64,000 bases of DNA, taken from NCBI RefSeq assembly GCF_001429285.1, contig NZ_LMJJ01000041.1, positions 22,939-86,938 on the forward strand, written 5' to 3'. Positions 36,042 to 45,043 of this stretch are shown piece by piece. The DNA is from Ensifer sp. Root278 (GTDB taxonomy: Bacteria > Pseudomonadota > Alphaproteobacteria > Rhizobiales > Rhizobiaceae). The notes under the pieces were generated by a model. It was not told where the DNA came from. It ran no database searches and saw only the letters and a list, made by a program, of their open reading frames with translations. The first letter of the stretch is position 1, and every line of letters begins with the position of its first letter. A program made the translations under genes and the position numbers.

Positions 36042-38947
36042 TAGCGGGCCTCCTTTCCGCTCCGCGTGGCGCGGGCATGGGCACGCGGCGCACGGATCGA
36101 CTGGTGGGCAAGGGCGATGAGGATCAGCACCGTTGCGCCGAGCACCAGCGAGAAGACGCCGAGATCGAAGAACAGCGCGCTGGCGAGCGGGAACTTCCCG
36201 ACGATCGGCAGCGTCACGTATTGCGCGTGCGAGGTGAGGAACGGATAACCGAAGAGCCAGGAGCCGATGCCGGTGGTCGCGGCAACCAGCAGACCGATGC
36301 TCATCCAGCGCAGCGGATGGATGCGCAGCCGTTCCTCGACCCAGCGGGTGCCGCCGGACATGTATTGCAGGATAAAGCCGATCGACATGGCGATGCCTGC
36401 CGCAAAGCCGCCGCCCGGCAGGTCATGGCCGCGCAGGAACAGATAGGCGGCGAGCATGCCGATGACCGGGAACATCCAGCGCATGATCACAGAAGGCACG
36501 AACAGATACTCGGCGACGCTGTCGCCCTTGCTGCGATCCGGGTGGTCGTCGTCGAAGGCGTTCTGGACGCGCTGCTGTTCCGGTGCCTCCAGACTGTCGG
36601 CCTGCGGGCGGAAGCGCAGGAGCAGAGCGAAGACCGTGAGCGCGACGATTGCCAGAACGGCGATTTCGCCGAGCGTGTCGAAGCCGCGGAAGTCGACGAG
36701 GATGACGTTGACGACGTTGGTGCCGCCGCCCTCCTTGTAGGCGCGCTCGAGGAAGTAGCTGGCGATCGTCTCGGGCATCGGCCGGGTCATCATCGTATAG
36801 GCGATGAGCGCCACGCCGCCGCCGGCGGCGATAGCCAGCAGGAAGTCGCGCAGGCGGCGGAAGCGGACCCTGAGCGAAAGCAGCTCCGATTCCTGCGTAT
36901 CCTCGATGCGCTTCGGCAGCCAGCGAAGACCAAGCAGGATCAGGACCGTCGTGACGATCTCGACGAGCAGCTGAGTCACGGCAAGGTCCGGCGCCGAAAG
37001 CCAAACGAAGGTCAGGCAAGTGGTGAGACCGGCGCCGCCAAGCAGCACGAGCGCGGCGAGCCGGTGGAATTTTGCCAGCAGCGCCGCGCCGATCGCGCAG
37101 GCGATGCCGACCGCCCAGAGCAGCGCGAAGGCCGGATCGATGCTGCGAACCAGAAGCGGCGGCAGCTCGTATTTGCTCAGAAGCAGCGGCAGCGCACCGG
37201 CGGCGACGGCGATGAAGACGAGGAAGCGCATCTGCGGCTGCAGCCGCCGGGTGCCGAGCCGTTGTTCGAGCGAACGCGCCCATTTCCAGGAGAGCGTCAC
37301 GAGCACGCGCTCGAAGATGCGCTGGCCGTGCAGCACGCGGAAGATCGGCGGCCCCTCGATGCTGGTCGCAAGATAATTGCGCATCAGGAAATAGAGGCCG
37401 ACGCCGCCCGCCAGCGCCACGAAGCTCATGATCAGCGGCAGGTTCCAGCCATGCCAGACGGAGAGGCTGTAGTGTGGCGTGCTGGCACCCAGGATCGATA
37501 CGACCGCCGTGTGCAGGAACGGACCAATGGTGATCGCCGGAATGATGCCGACGACCAGGCAGGCGAGCACCAAAAATTCGATCGGTACGCGCATCCAGCG
37601 CGGCGGCTCGTGCGGCACCTTTGGCAGATCCTCCGGCGTGTTGCCGAAGAAGACGCTATGGATGAAGCGTAGCGAATAGGTGACCGCGAACATGCCGGCG
37701 AGCGTCGCGACGTAGGGCGTCATCGTGTCGAGGATGTTGGCCTGGTGCGTTTCGATCGCCTCGGCGAAGAACATTTCCTTCGAGATGAAGCCGTTCAGAA
37801 GCGGAACACCAGCCATGGCAGCGCTCGCCACCATGGCGAGCACCGCCGTTCCCGGCATGTAGCGGATCAGCCCGCCGAGCTTGCGCATGTCACGCGTGCC
37901 GGTCTCGTGGTCGATGATGCCCGCCGCCATGAACAGCGACGCTTTGAAGGTGGCGTGGTTGACGATGTGGAAGACCGCGGCGACGGCTGCAAGCGGGCTG
38001 CCGAGGCTCAACAGCACCGTGATCAGGCCGAGATGGCTGATGGTGGAATAGGCCAGCAGGCCTTTGAGGTCCTGCTGGAAGATGGCGAAATAGGCGCCGA
38101 GCAGCAGGGTGGAGAGCCCGGCAAGGCCGACGATCCAGAACCAGGCCTCGGTACCGGCCATCACAGGCCACAGGCGCACAAGCAGGAAGACGCCTGCCTT
38201 CACCATGGTTGCGGAGTGCAGGTAGGCGGAGACCGGCGTCGGTGCCGACATCGCGTGCGGCAGCCAGAAGTGGAACGGGAACTGCGCGCTTTTCGTCAAT
38301 GCGCCGAGCAGGACCAGGATCAGGACAGGCATATAGAGCGGCGAGTTGCGGATCAGATCGCCCGACGCCAGCACGACGTCGAGGTCGTAGCTGCCGACGA
38401 TGCGGCCCATCAGCAGGAGGCCGACGAGCATGCAGAGGCCGCCCGTGCCGGTCACGGTCAACGCCATGCGGGCGCCGTCGCGGGCATGGGCATTGTGGTG
38501 CCAGTAGCCGATCAGGAGGAACGAAACGATGCTCGTCAGTTCCCAGAAGACCGCAAGCAGGATGAGATTGCCTGAAAGCACGACGCCGAGCATCGAGCCC
38601 ATGAAGGCAAGAAACAGCGCCAGGAAGCGCGGCACCGGGTCTTCCGCGGCCATGTAATAGCGGGCGTAAATCACGACGAGTACGCCGATCGCTGTCACCA
38701 GCACCGTGAAGAGCCAGGCGAAGCCGTCCATCCTGAGCGTGAAATTGAGGCCGAGTTCAGGGAGCCAGGCGATGTCGTAGCGCAGCACGCCGCCCGAGGT
38801 GACGAAGGGATAGAGGCTGGCGGCGACGAGGAAACACAGGAGCGCGATCGTTCCTGCGAACCAGGCTGTCGCACCGCGTTGATCGGGCGGAAAGAAGATT
38901 GCAAGGAGGCTTCCCGCAAATGGGGCGAGAATGAAGACAGAAAGCAA
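36041..38947 (-). CDS. phaAB: Fused cation/proton antiporter subunits A and B
   Basis: Membrane protein of 968 residues. The first about 770 residues are the NuoL-like MrpA part (FWELTSIVSFLLIGYWHHN with the key Glu, and LTKSAQFPFHFWLPHAMSAP with the key Lys); the last 150 form MrpB (PVIGMLAAYLFLRGHDLPGG, FILQYMSGG). In many bacteria A and B are separate; the fusion is typical of rhizobial Pha systems. The complex exchanges Na+ or K+ for protons and supports growth at alkaline pH. The only upstream start is a TTG at 38947 with a weak GGGAAA site, so the N-terminus is uncertain. Confidence 0.93.
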   Translation of the reverse strand: MLSVFILAPFAGSLLAIFFPPDQRGATAWFAGTIALLCFLVAASLYPFVTSGGVLRYDIAWLPELGLNFTLRMDGFAWLFTVLVTAIGVLVVIYARYYMAAEDPVPRFLALFLAFMGSMLGVVLSGNLILLAVFWELTSIVSFLLIGYWHHNAHARDGARMALTVTGTGGLCMLVGLLLMGRIVGSYDLDVVLASGDLIRNSPLYMPVLILVLLGALTKSAQFPFHFWLPHAMSAPTPVSAYLHSATMVKAGVFLLVRLWPVMAGTEAWFWIVGLAGLSTLLLGAYFAIFQQDLKGLLAYSTISHLGLITVLLSLGSPLAAVAAVFHIVNHATFKASLFMAAGIIDHETGTRDMRKLGGLIRYMPGTAVLAMVASAAMAGVPLLNGFISKEMFFAEAIETHQANILDTMTPYVATLAGMFAVTYSLRFIHSVFFGNTPEDLPKVPHEPPRWMRVPIEFLVLACLVVGIIPAITIGPFLHTAVVSILGASTPHYSLSVWHGWNLPLIMSFVALAGGVGLYFLMRNYLATSIEGPPIFRVLHGQRIFERVLVTLSWKWARSLEQRLGTRRLQPQMRFLVFIAVAAGALPLLLSKYELPPLLVRSIDPAFALLWAVGIACAIGAALLAKFHRLAALVLLGGAGLTTCLTFVWLSAPDLAVTQLLVEIVTTVLILLGLRWLPKRIEDTQESELLSLRVRFRRLRDFLLAIAAGGGVALIAYTMMTRPMPETIASYFLERAYKEGGGTNVVNVILVDFRGFDTLGEIAVLAIVALTVFALLLRFRPQADSLEAPEQQRVQNAFDDDHPDRSKGDSVAEYLFVPSVIMRWMFPVIGMLAAYLFLRGHDLPGGGFAAGIAMSIGFILQYMSGGTRWVEERLRIHPLRWMSIGLLVAATTGIGSWLFGYPFLTSHAQYVTLPIVGKFPLASALFFDLGVFSLVLGATVLILIALAHQSIRAPRAHARATRSGKEAR

Positions 38948-39058
38948 TTTTCCCGCGTATTCGATCGTACCGTTCCCTTCGTTCGGGTTTCATGGAGAGC
39001 GGGCACCAGAGCGCCGTGCTTTCAAAAGAACGCACAGGGGACGCACCAGGATGTTGAA

Positions 39059-39115
39059 TCTAGAGCATCTTTTCCGCTTCAGTGGGTTGCCCTTGAAGCG
39101 GGACGCCCTAGAGGC
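39059..39115. repeat. RIME-like hairpin element
   Basis: CCGCTTCA (39074-39081) pairs with TGAAGCGG (39094-39101), and the element is bounded by CTAGAG on both sides (39060 and 39108 regions). The TAGAGCATCTTTTCCG opening resembles a second class of rhizobial intergenic palindromes. Confidence 0.5.
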
Positions 39116-39225
39116 CCGAAAGGGCGGTCGCATCAGCGACTGCCGCAGGTGATGCCGCCGATCCCAAGACGTGGAGGCAGGCAATTGTTTTTATGGCGAT
39201 TCGCGGCAAAGCTGCCAAGCCTTAC

Positions 39226-39256
39226 CGGTGCGAAAAATGCACGCACCGTGTTTTTT
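39226..39256 (+). terminator. Orphan intrinsic terminator on the plus strand
   Basis: CGGTGCG (39226-39232) pairs with CGCACCG (39242-39248) and is followed by TTTTTT (39251-39256). No plus-strand gene ends here; both neighbours are minus-strand genes. It may end a small RNA arising within 38948-39225. Confidence 0.5.
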
Positions 39257-39276
39257 GCAGCAGGCCGGCGTGCTTC

Positions 39277-41946
39277 TCAGGCCGCAAGCCAGCGGCGCTC
39301 GAAGGCGAAGGTCGCGAGGTCGTTGGCGTTCATCGGCCGCGCGAAGGCATAGCCTTGCAGCCCGTGGCAGCCGAGTTCCTTCAGGATATGGGCGTGTTCC
39401 AGCGTCTCGACGCCTTCGGCGATCACTTCGATGCCGAGCGACGTGCCGATATCGATGATCGATTCGACGAGGCGCTTTTCGGCGGGCGAGTCGAGGATCG
39501 GCAGGACGAGCTGGCGATCGATCTTCAGCCGCCGCGGGGTCAGCTTCAGAAGGCTCAGGATCGAGGCATAGCCGGTGCCGAAATCGTCGATCTCGATGTC
39601 GATGCCGAGCTCCTTGATCCTGCGGATGTTGGAAAGCACCGTCACGTCGCCCTCGTCGAAGGAGATCGATTCCAGTAGTTCGAAGGACAGGCGGCCCGCC
39701 GGAATTTGCAATTGTTCGAGGCGATCGATCAGGTTTTCATCGTGAAGCCGTGCATAGGACAGATTGACCGAGACCTTGGGAATATGGATGCCGCCCGCCT
39801 CCCAGCGGTAGATCTGGAACAGCGCCTGTTCCAGGATTGCCTGGTCGATCGACGCGACCACGTTGATGTCTTCCGCCGTCTTCAGGAAGGTATGCGGGCC
39901 GAGCAGTCCCTTGGATGGATGATCCCAGCGCGCCAGTGCCTCGACACCTGTTATGTCGAGGGATCGCGGGCAGAACTGCGGCTGGAAATGGGCGATGAAC
40001 TCGTTGTGCTCCAGCCCGCGAAGGATCTCGTCGGCCGTTTGCTTGGTCTTGAAAACGGCCGTCTTCAGCTCACCGGTAAAGGTCTCGTGCCGGTTGCGGC
40101 CGCGGCGCTTGGCTTCGTAGAGCGCAATATCGGCATTGACCAGCACGTGCGACAGATCATCCGTTGCCTTGGCCTGGGCAGCAATGCCGATGCTGACGCC
40201 GATGCGGCACTCCTGGTCCTTGTAGCGGACGGGCACGCTCATCGCCTCAATGATGCGGGACGCGAGTGTGGCGTCCGGTTCCATCCCGCCATCCTGGCGA
40301 ACGATGACGAACTCATCGCCGCCGATGCGAGCAACGAAGTCCCTGGCATCCGCATTGCCCCGGAGCAGCTCGGCGGCATGGCGCAGGATTTCGTCGCCGG
40401 CGGCGTGGCCGAGCGTATCGTTGATCTGCTTGAACCGGTCGAGGTCCATGTGGAATATGCTGAGCCGGGCTTCCGGCGCGAAATGCCTGTTGCGCTCGGC
40501 CAGGACCTGATCGAGGAACCGGCGGTTCGGCAGGCCGGTCAGCGGATCGTGCAGGGCATTGAATTCCATGCGATGGCGCGCCGCCTCGAGCTCGACGCTG
40601 TGCGCCTCGGCCATGCGCTTGGCTTCGAACAGGGTTTCGCGGGTCTCGAAGTCGGCGGTGACGTCCCAGTTGACCCCGACGACCTTCCGCATGCCATCGG
40701 CGCCGATATAGGCAGAGCCGATCGCGCGAATGTGACGCAAACTGCCGTCTGGGAGGCAGATGCAGAAGTCCGAGTTGTAGGCGTCGCCCGTCTCGAGCGC
40801 TTCTACGAACTCGGCCTCGGCGCGCTGGAGATCGTCGGAATAAAGGGCGCTCCTCCAGTCCTCATAGGTCTCGCGGGTGGAGCCGGCGCGACCGTAGAGT
40901 TCGCGCATCCGGTCGTCCCAAAGCAGCTTGCCGCTCGCAATATCCAGCTCCCAAATGCCGATCTGCGAGGAGTCCAGCGCGATCTTCAGCCGATGGGAGA
41001 GCTCTTGCAGCTGCGCCTTGCTGTGCCTCAGCGCGCGGATGTTCATCTGCCGCTCGCTCATCAGGCGACCGGTCAGCACCATCGGCAGGATGATCATCAA
41101 GCCGCCGAGAACGATCAATCCGCGGATGAACCAGGCATTGCCGGCCGTCGTCGGCCAGCCGCCCCTGGGAACGGCTGCGATGCGCCAGGAGCCGCCCGGC
41201 AACAGCACGGTCATCCCGACCGGCGAATGCTTGAAGATCGCGGGGTCGCCAAAGAAGACCTGCCCTTCCGCGCCGGTGCCGTCGCGCCCGGCTATGGCGA
41301 TATCTATGCCGGGCTGTTCGGAAAGGAGGCCGCTGTCACGATAGAGGCGGTCGATGTCGATGATGGCGGAGACGATGCCCCAGAAGCGATTGCTGCCGCC
41401 GCCGGCGTCGATCATTACCGGGAAGCGGCCGATCAGCCCACGCCCGCCCTGGACGAGATCCACCGGGCCGGCAAGCACCATCTGCCTGGTGTTCTTGACG
41501 CGCATGACGGCAGCGCGCTGCAACTCGTTCTTGCGGTAATCGAGCCCCAGCGCCTTCTCATTTCCTTTGAGCGGGTAGACGAGCGAGACGACGAGGTTCG
41601 GCGCGGCAGCGATGCTGCGCAGTTGCGAGCGTTCGGTAAAGATGCTGCGCGAAAGGGCGGCGAAGCGCTTCTGATCCATGCCCGGCTCGGTGACGAGCGT
41701 GCCGATCAAGCCGCGCACGAGCTGGATATTGCCGTTGACGTTGGCTTCGAGCTTGGAGCGGATGGGATTGAGCTCTTCGGCGACCCGTGCGCGCAAGCGC
41801 GCCTCGGCCACCACCTGGTTCTGATTGTCCGCCAGGATGCCGGCCACCAGGACCACGAAAGCCGCGATGACCGCCGGAAGGTAGCTTGGCGTTAAAACCC
41901 TGGAGAGCCTCTTCATTCCGAGGTTGAAAGCATGTCTGGCAGGCAC
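39277..41946 (-). CDS. Membrane CHASE-PAS-GGDEF-EAL cyclic-di-GMP enzyme
   Basis: Sensor enzyme of 889 residues. A membrane segment (about 20-40), a periplasmic CHASE-like domain (about 75-265), a second membrane segment (about 275-300), a PAS domain (about 320-440), a diguanylate cyclase domain with intact RIGGDEFVIV (about 455-620) and a phosphodiesterase domain with GVEALARW and DDFGTGYAS (about 635-885) follow in order. Both catalytic motifs look functional, so the protein could make or degrade c-di-GMP depending on the signal. The GTG at 41946 has GGGGTG before it; ATG 41916 is the alternative. c-di-GMP is a plausible controller of the polysaccharide operon at the window start. Confidence 0.92.
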   Translation of the reverse strand: MPARHAFNLGMKRLSRVLTPSYLPAVIAAFVVLVAGILADNQNQVVAEARLRARVAEELNPIRSKLEANVNGNIQLVRGLIGTLVTEPGMDQKRFAALSRSIFTERSQLRSIAAAPNLVVSLVYPLKGNEKALGLDYRKNELQRAAVMRVKNTRQMVLAGPVDLVQGGRGLIGRFPVMIDAGGGSNRFWGIVSAIIDIDRLYRDSGLLSEQPGIDIAIAGRDGTGAEGQVFFGDPAIFKHSPVGMTVLLPGGSWRIAAVPRGGWPTTAGNAWFIRGLIVLGGLMIILPMVLTGRLMSERQMNIRALRHSKAQLQELSHRLKIALDSSQIGIWELDIASGKLLWDDRMRELYGRAGSTRETYEDWRSALYSDDLQRAEAEFVEALETGDAYNSDFCICLPDGSLRHIRAIGSAYIGADGMRKVVGVNWDVTADFETRETLFEAKRMAEAHSVELEAARHRMEFNALHDPLTGLPNRRFLDQVLAERNRHFAPEARLSIFHMDLDRFKQINDTLGHAAGDEILRHAAELLRGNADARDFVARIGGDEFVIVRQDGGMEPDATLASRIIEAMSVPVRYKDQECRIGVSIGIAAQAKATDDLSHVLVNADIALYEAKRRGRNRHETFTGELKTAVFKTKQTADEILRGLEHNEFIAHFQPQFCPRSLDITGVEALARWDHPSKGLLGPHTFLKTAEDINVVASIDQAILEQALFQIYRWEAGGIHIPKVSVNLSYARLHDENLIDRLEQLQIPAGRLSFELLESISFDEGDVTVLSNIRRIKELGIDIEIDDFGTGYASILSLLKLTPRRLKIDRQLVLPILDSPAEKRLVESIIDIGTSLGIEVIAEGVETLEHAHILKELGCHGLQGYAFARPMNANDLATFAFERRWLAA

Positions 41947-42051
41947 AAATCACCCCGGCGGCACGCGAATGGCTGTGTATCGACCGGGATGATCCCAAAA
42001 GGGTCTTAATAATTCTTGTTTTAGTCGGCTCTTTTATACGAGGTTTCGCAT

Positions 42052-42237
42052 TCAGCCACCCTTGCGCTCGGGTAGCTTCTTGCGCTTGGTCTCGGCGAGT
42101 TCCTTGAGTTCGCCTTCCGTCATGGATTTTTCCATCTCGCGGGAGGCGCCCTTGAGACTGGACTTCTTGGTCTCTCCGCGTTTTGCGGCCAGGGCCGCAC
42201 CGGCTGCCTTCTGCTGAGCCTTCGATTTGGCTGGCAT
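42052..42237 (-). CDS. Small basic DUF3008-type protein
   Basis: Protein of 61 residues, very rich in Lys, Ala, Glu and Arg (MPAKSKAQQKAAGAALAAKR at the start), lacking cysteine and hydrophobic core. It resembles the DUF3008 family, short proteins found in many rhizobia, of unknown function. AAAGGTGG precedes the ATG at 42237, which supports translation. It stands alone, 83 bases from the end of the ligase gene, on the same strand. A nucleic-acid-binding or stress role can only be guessed from the charge. Confidence 0.75.
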   Translation of the reverse strand: MPAKSKAQQKAAGAALAAKRGETKKSSLKGASREMEKSMTEGELKELAETKRKKLPERKGG

Positions 42238-42320
42238 GGAACACCACCTTTCGGTTGATAGCCCCTCCCAACGCTCAGCGGTCGCCGGTGTTCCGAGATT
42301 TCCGGATGAATAGCGCGATG

Positions 42321-43940
42321 CTACGCGCCTTCCCGGGCTTCGATCATGGCTTGCAGTGTCTCCAGGCGATCGGCGTCGCGCGGCAGCTTGTCCTGTCGCA
42401 GGCGGGCAATGCGGGGGAAACGCATCGCGACGCCGGATTTGTGCCGGGTCGAGCGGTTGATGCCTTCGAAGGCGACCTCGACGACGAAACCGAAATCGGG
42501 TTCGGCCCTGACGGCACGGACGGGTCCGAAACGGTCGGTTGTGTTGTCCCTGACGAAACGGTCGAGAAGCTCCAGCTCGGCGTCGGTGAAGCCGAAATAG
42601 GCCTTGCCGACCGGTACCAGCGTTTCCTTCCCGTCGATGACAGTCCAGACGCCGAAGGTGTAATCGGAGTAGTAGCTCGATCGCTTGCCGTGACCGCGCT
42701 GTGCATACATCAGCACCGCGTCGATATTAAAGGGCGCACGCTTCCACTTGAACCAGGGCCCTTTGACACGGCCGGGCGTATAGGGCGAATCGAGCCGTTT
42801 CAGCATGATGCCTTCGATGACCGGGTCGGGCGGGTCGGCGCGCAGCCGGTCAAGCTCTTCCCAGGACGAGAACGGCACCAGCGGCGACAGGTCGAAATGC
42901 TGTGGTGCAGCGCTTTCCACGAGATCGGCAAGCATTGCCCTTCTTGTGACAAAGCCTTGCGGGCGAACGTCCTCTTCGCCCGAAAAGAGAATGTCATAGG
43001 CGCGGATGAAGGCGGGGTAGGCATCGAGAAGCTTGTGGCTGACGGTCTTGCGGTTCAGGCGCTGTTGCAGGTCGGCGAAGCTTCGGGTTGCGCGATTGGT
43101 GCGTGCCGTGCCGCCGACGAGCAGTTCGCCGTCGATGACGCCGGTGAAGTCGGCGGCTTCGAGTACATCGGGAAAGGCGCCGGAAATCTCGTCGCCGCTG
43201 CGGGAGTAAAGACGTTTGACGCCGCCTATATTGGCAAGCTGTACGCGGATCCCGTCCCACTTCCATTCGGCCGCGAAATCCCTGGGGTCGAGCGCGTCGA
43301 GATCGCCCTCACCGACGGGATTGGCGAGCATGACCGAGTGGAAGACCGCCGGCGTCGAAAGCTCGGGCTTCTCCGCCTCGCCCAAGAGCCAGCGGAAGAG
43401 CGGCAGATAGGGCGGTGACAGGCCGTGCCAGAGCGTCTCGATTTCGGCGACATCCTTGCCGCCCATGTCGGCAAGCGCCTGTTTGGCGAGCTTCGCCGAT
43501 ACACCGATGCGCAGGCCTCCGGTCACCAGCTTGAGGAAGGCGAAGCGCGCCGAGGTGTCCAGGTGGTCGAGCATGTCGCGCACGACGCTGCGCACGTCGG
43601 CGCGCCCGGTCATCTGCAGGCGCTCGATGGCGGCACCCAGCGGGATGTCCGATTGAACCGTACCAACCGGGGGTTCCCAGACGAGCGAGACCGTTTCGGC
43701 GAGGTCGCCGACATAGTCGTAGGAGTACTGGAAGAGCACCGCGTCCATGCGTTCGAGGAGCAGGTCCCGGATCATCGCCGGCTTGACCGTGTTCAGCGAC
43801 AGCGTACCGGCGATCGCCGCGAGCGCGTAGCCGCGGCTCGGATCCGGCGCCGTCCGGAAGTAATCGGCAAGCAGGCGGATCTTGGCGTTGCGCTGCGGGC
43901 TCAGGACGAGGCGATCGAGCAGTTCGGCGAAGGCGTGCAT
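42321..43940 (-). CDS. ATP-dependent DNA ligase (bacterial Lhr-Exo-associated type)
   Basis: Ligase of 539 residues with an N-terminal alpha-helical DNA-binding domain (about 1-195), a nucleotidyltransferase domain with adenylation Lys227 in EWKWDGIRVQ, later motifs VIDGELLVGG and EGIMLKRLDSPYTPG, and an OB-fold domain (about 430-539). It overlaps no neighbour but lies four bases after the exonuclease gene. These ligases are accessory to NAD-dependent LigA and often grouped with an MBL exonuclease, Lhr helicase and a phosphoesterase. Here only the exonuclease is adjacent. Probably repairs damaged DNA ends. Confidence 0.9.
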   Translation of the reverse strand: MHAFAELLDRLVLSPQRNAKIRLLADYFRTAPDPSRGYALAAIAGTLSLNTVKPAMIRDLLLERMDAVLFQYSYDYVGDLAETVSLVWEPPVGTVQSDIPLGAAIERLQMTGRADVRSVVRDMLDHLDTSARFAFLKLVTGGLRIGVSAKLAKQALADMGGKDVAEIETLWHGLSPPYLPLFRWLLGEAEKPELSTPAVFHSVMLANPVGEGDLDALDPRDFAAEWKWDGIRVQLANIGGVKRLYSRSGDEISGAFPDVLEAADFTGVIDGELLVGGTARTNRATRSFADLQQRLNRKTVSHKLLDAYPAFIRAYDILFSGEEDVRPQGFVTRRAMLADLVESAAPQHFDLSPLVPFSSWEELDRLRADPPDPVIEGIMLKRLDSPYTPGRVKGPWFKWKRAPFNIDAVLMYAQRGHGKRSSYYSDYTFGVWTVIDGKETLVPVGKAYFGFTDAELELLDRFVRDNTTDRFGPVRAVRAEPDFGFVVEVAFEGINRSTRHKSGVAMRFPRIARLRQDKLPRDADRLETLQAMIEAREGA

Positions 43941-43944
43941 CCCG

Positions 43945-44961
43945 TCACTCTCCCTCGTCGTCGTAACCGACGAGGTGCAGCGGGCGGGCGGCGATGCCTT
44001 GCAGCTCGCACCAGCGCACCAGTGCTTCCTCGCGGCCGTGCGTGACCCAGACTTCGCCGGGAGCGATCTCGGTGATCGTCTCAGTCAGCTCAGCCCAGTC
44101 GCAATGGTCGGAAATGACCAAGGGCAGTTCGACGCCGCGCTGTTTCGCTCTTTGGCGGATCAGCATCCAGCCGGAGGCGAAGATGGCGATCGGATCGGTG
44201 AAGCGCCGCGACCAGCGGTCGGCGAAGGCGGCGGGCGGGCCGATCACGATGGTCCCTCTGAAATCCTGCTTTTCGTCGGCGGCAAGTGTTGCCGGACGAA
44301 GTTCGCCGAGATCGATGCCCTGGCTCTGGTAGTAGTCGCAGAGCCGCTGCAGGGCGCCGTGGATGAAGATCGGTTGGTGGTAGCCCTCTTCGCGCAGGAG
44401 CGCGATGACGCGCTGAGCCTTGCCGAGCGCATAGGCGCCGACCACGTGGGTCCGTTCGGGAAACTGGGTAAGCGAGGTGAGCAGCTTGCGCGTCTCGGCC
44501 CGGTCGTCCGGGTGGTGGAAGACCGGCAGACCGAAGGTGGCCTCGGTGATGAACACGTCGCAGGCAACCGGTTCGAAACCCGTGCAGGTCGGATCCCGTC
44601 GCCGTTTGTAGTCGCCGGAGACGACGATGCGGATACCGTTGGCATGCACTGAGATCTGTGCCGAGCCAAGCACGTGGCCGGCGGGATGGAAGCCCACCTC
44701 GACACCGTTCAGCGTCAGCCTTTCCCCGAGTTCGACCGCCTGGCTCGTGCCGCAGAATCCATCTCCGTAACGAATGCGCATGATGTCGAGGGTTTCGCGG
44801 GTGGCGAGCACCTGGCCGTGGCCGGCGCGGGCATGGTCGGAATGGCCATGGGTAATGAGCGCCCTTTCGACCGGCTGCACCGGGTCGATGTAGAAATCGC
44901 CAATCTGGCAGTAGAGACCCTTGGGGGCGGGATAGAGCAGGGCGTCCGGTTTCATGGACAT
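43945..44961 (-). CDS. Ligase-associated MBL-fold DNA exonuclease
   Basis: Metallo-beta-lactamase/beta-CASP-like protein of 338 residues. The first metal motif is THGHSDHARAGHG; further ligands are in HPAGHVLGSAQI, VVSGDYKRRRD and the late SDHCDWAE and WVTHGREEA. The closest described class is the bacterial ligase-associated exonuclease, related to Artemis and SNM1 nucleases. It is directly upstream of the ligase gene, so the pair is probably cotranslated. The start could also be the second ATG (44955). Confidence 0.86.
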   Translation of the reverse strand: MSMKPDALLYPAPKGLYCQIGDFYIDPVQPVERALITHGHSDHARAGHGQVLATRETLDIMRIRYGDGFCGTSQAVELGERLTLNGVEVGFHPAGHVLGSAQISVHANGIRIVVSGDYKRRRDPTCTGFEPVACDVFITEATFGLPVFHHPDDRAETRKLLTSLTQFPERTHVVGAYALGKAQRVIALLREEGYHQPIFIHGALQRLCDYYQSQGIDLGELRPATLAADEKQDFRGTIVIGPPAAFADRWSRRFTDPIAIFASGWMLIRQRAKQRGVELPLVISDHCDWAELTETITEIAPGEVWVTHGREEALVRWCELQGIAARPLHLVGYDDEGE

Positions 44962-45043
44962 AAAGATAGCCGGCGAACGCGCGTCCGCCAGCCATCTTGT
45001 TCAAGTTTTTCAAGGCGCAACATCGGTCGCGCCTCGATCAGGT

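Larger units (their letters stand above)
38948..39276. other. 329-base gene-free interval between phaAB and the GGDEF-EAL gene
   Basis: No convincing gene is visible. The interval holds a RIME-like hairpin (39061-39108) and a plus-strand terminator-like hairpin (39226-39256). A cysteine-rich reading frame begins at 39193 on the plus strand but continues as antisense of the GGDEF-EAL gene, so it is not accepted. Confidence 0.65.

Noticed and set aside
36077..37672. 531-codon plus-strand open frame opposite phaAB
   Set aside because: Composition is low-complexity and rich in Arg, Gln, Asp and Glu; the membrane protein on the other strand explains the sequence.
39193..39678. Cysteine-rich small protein starting at 39193 on the plus strand
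   Set aside because: Only the first 28 or so codons lie outside the GGDEF-EAL gene; no ribosome site and the rest is antisense.
39706..41895. 729-codon plus-strand open frame opposite the GGDEF-EAL gene
   Set aside because: Very long but only because the real gene is GC-rich; the minus frame carries complete CHASE, PAS, GGDEF and EAL domains with intact motifs.
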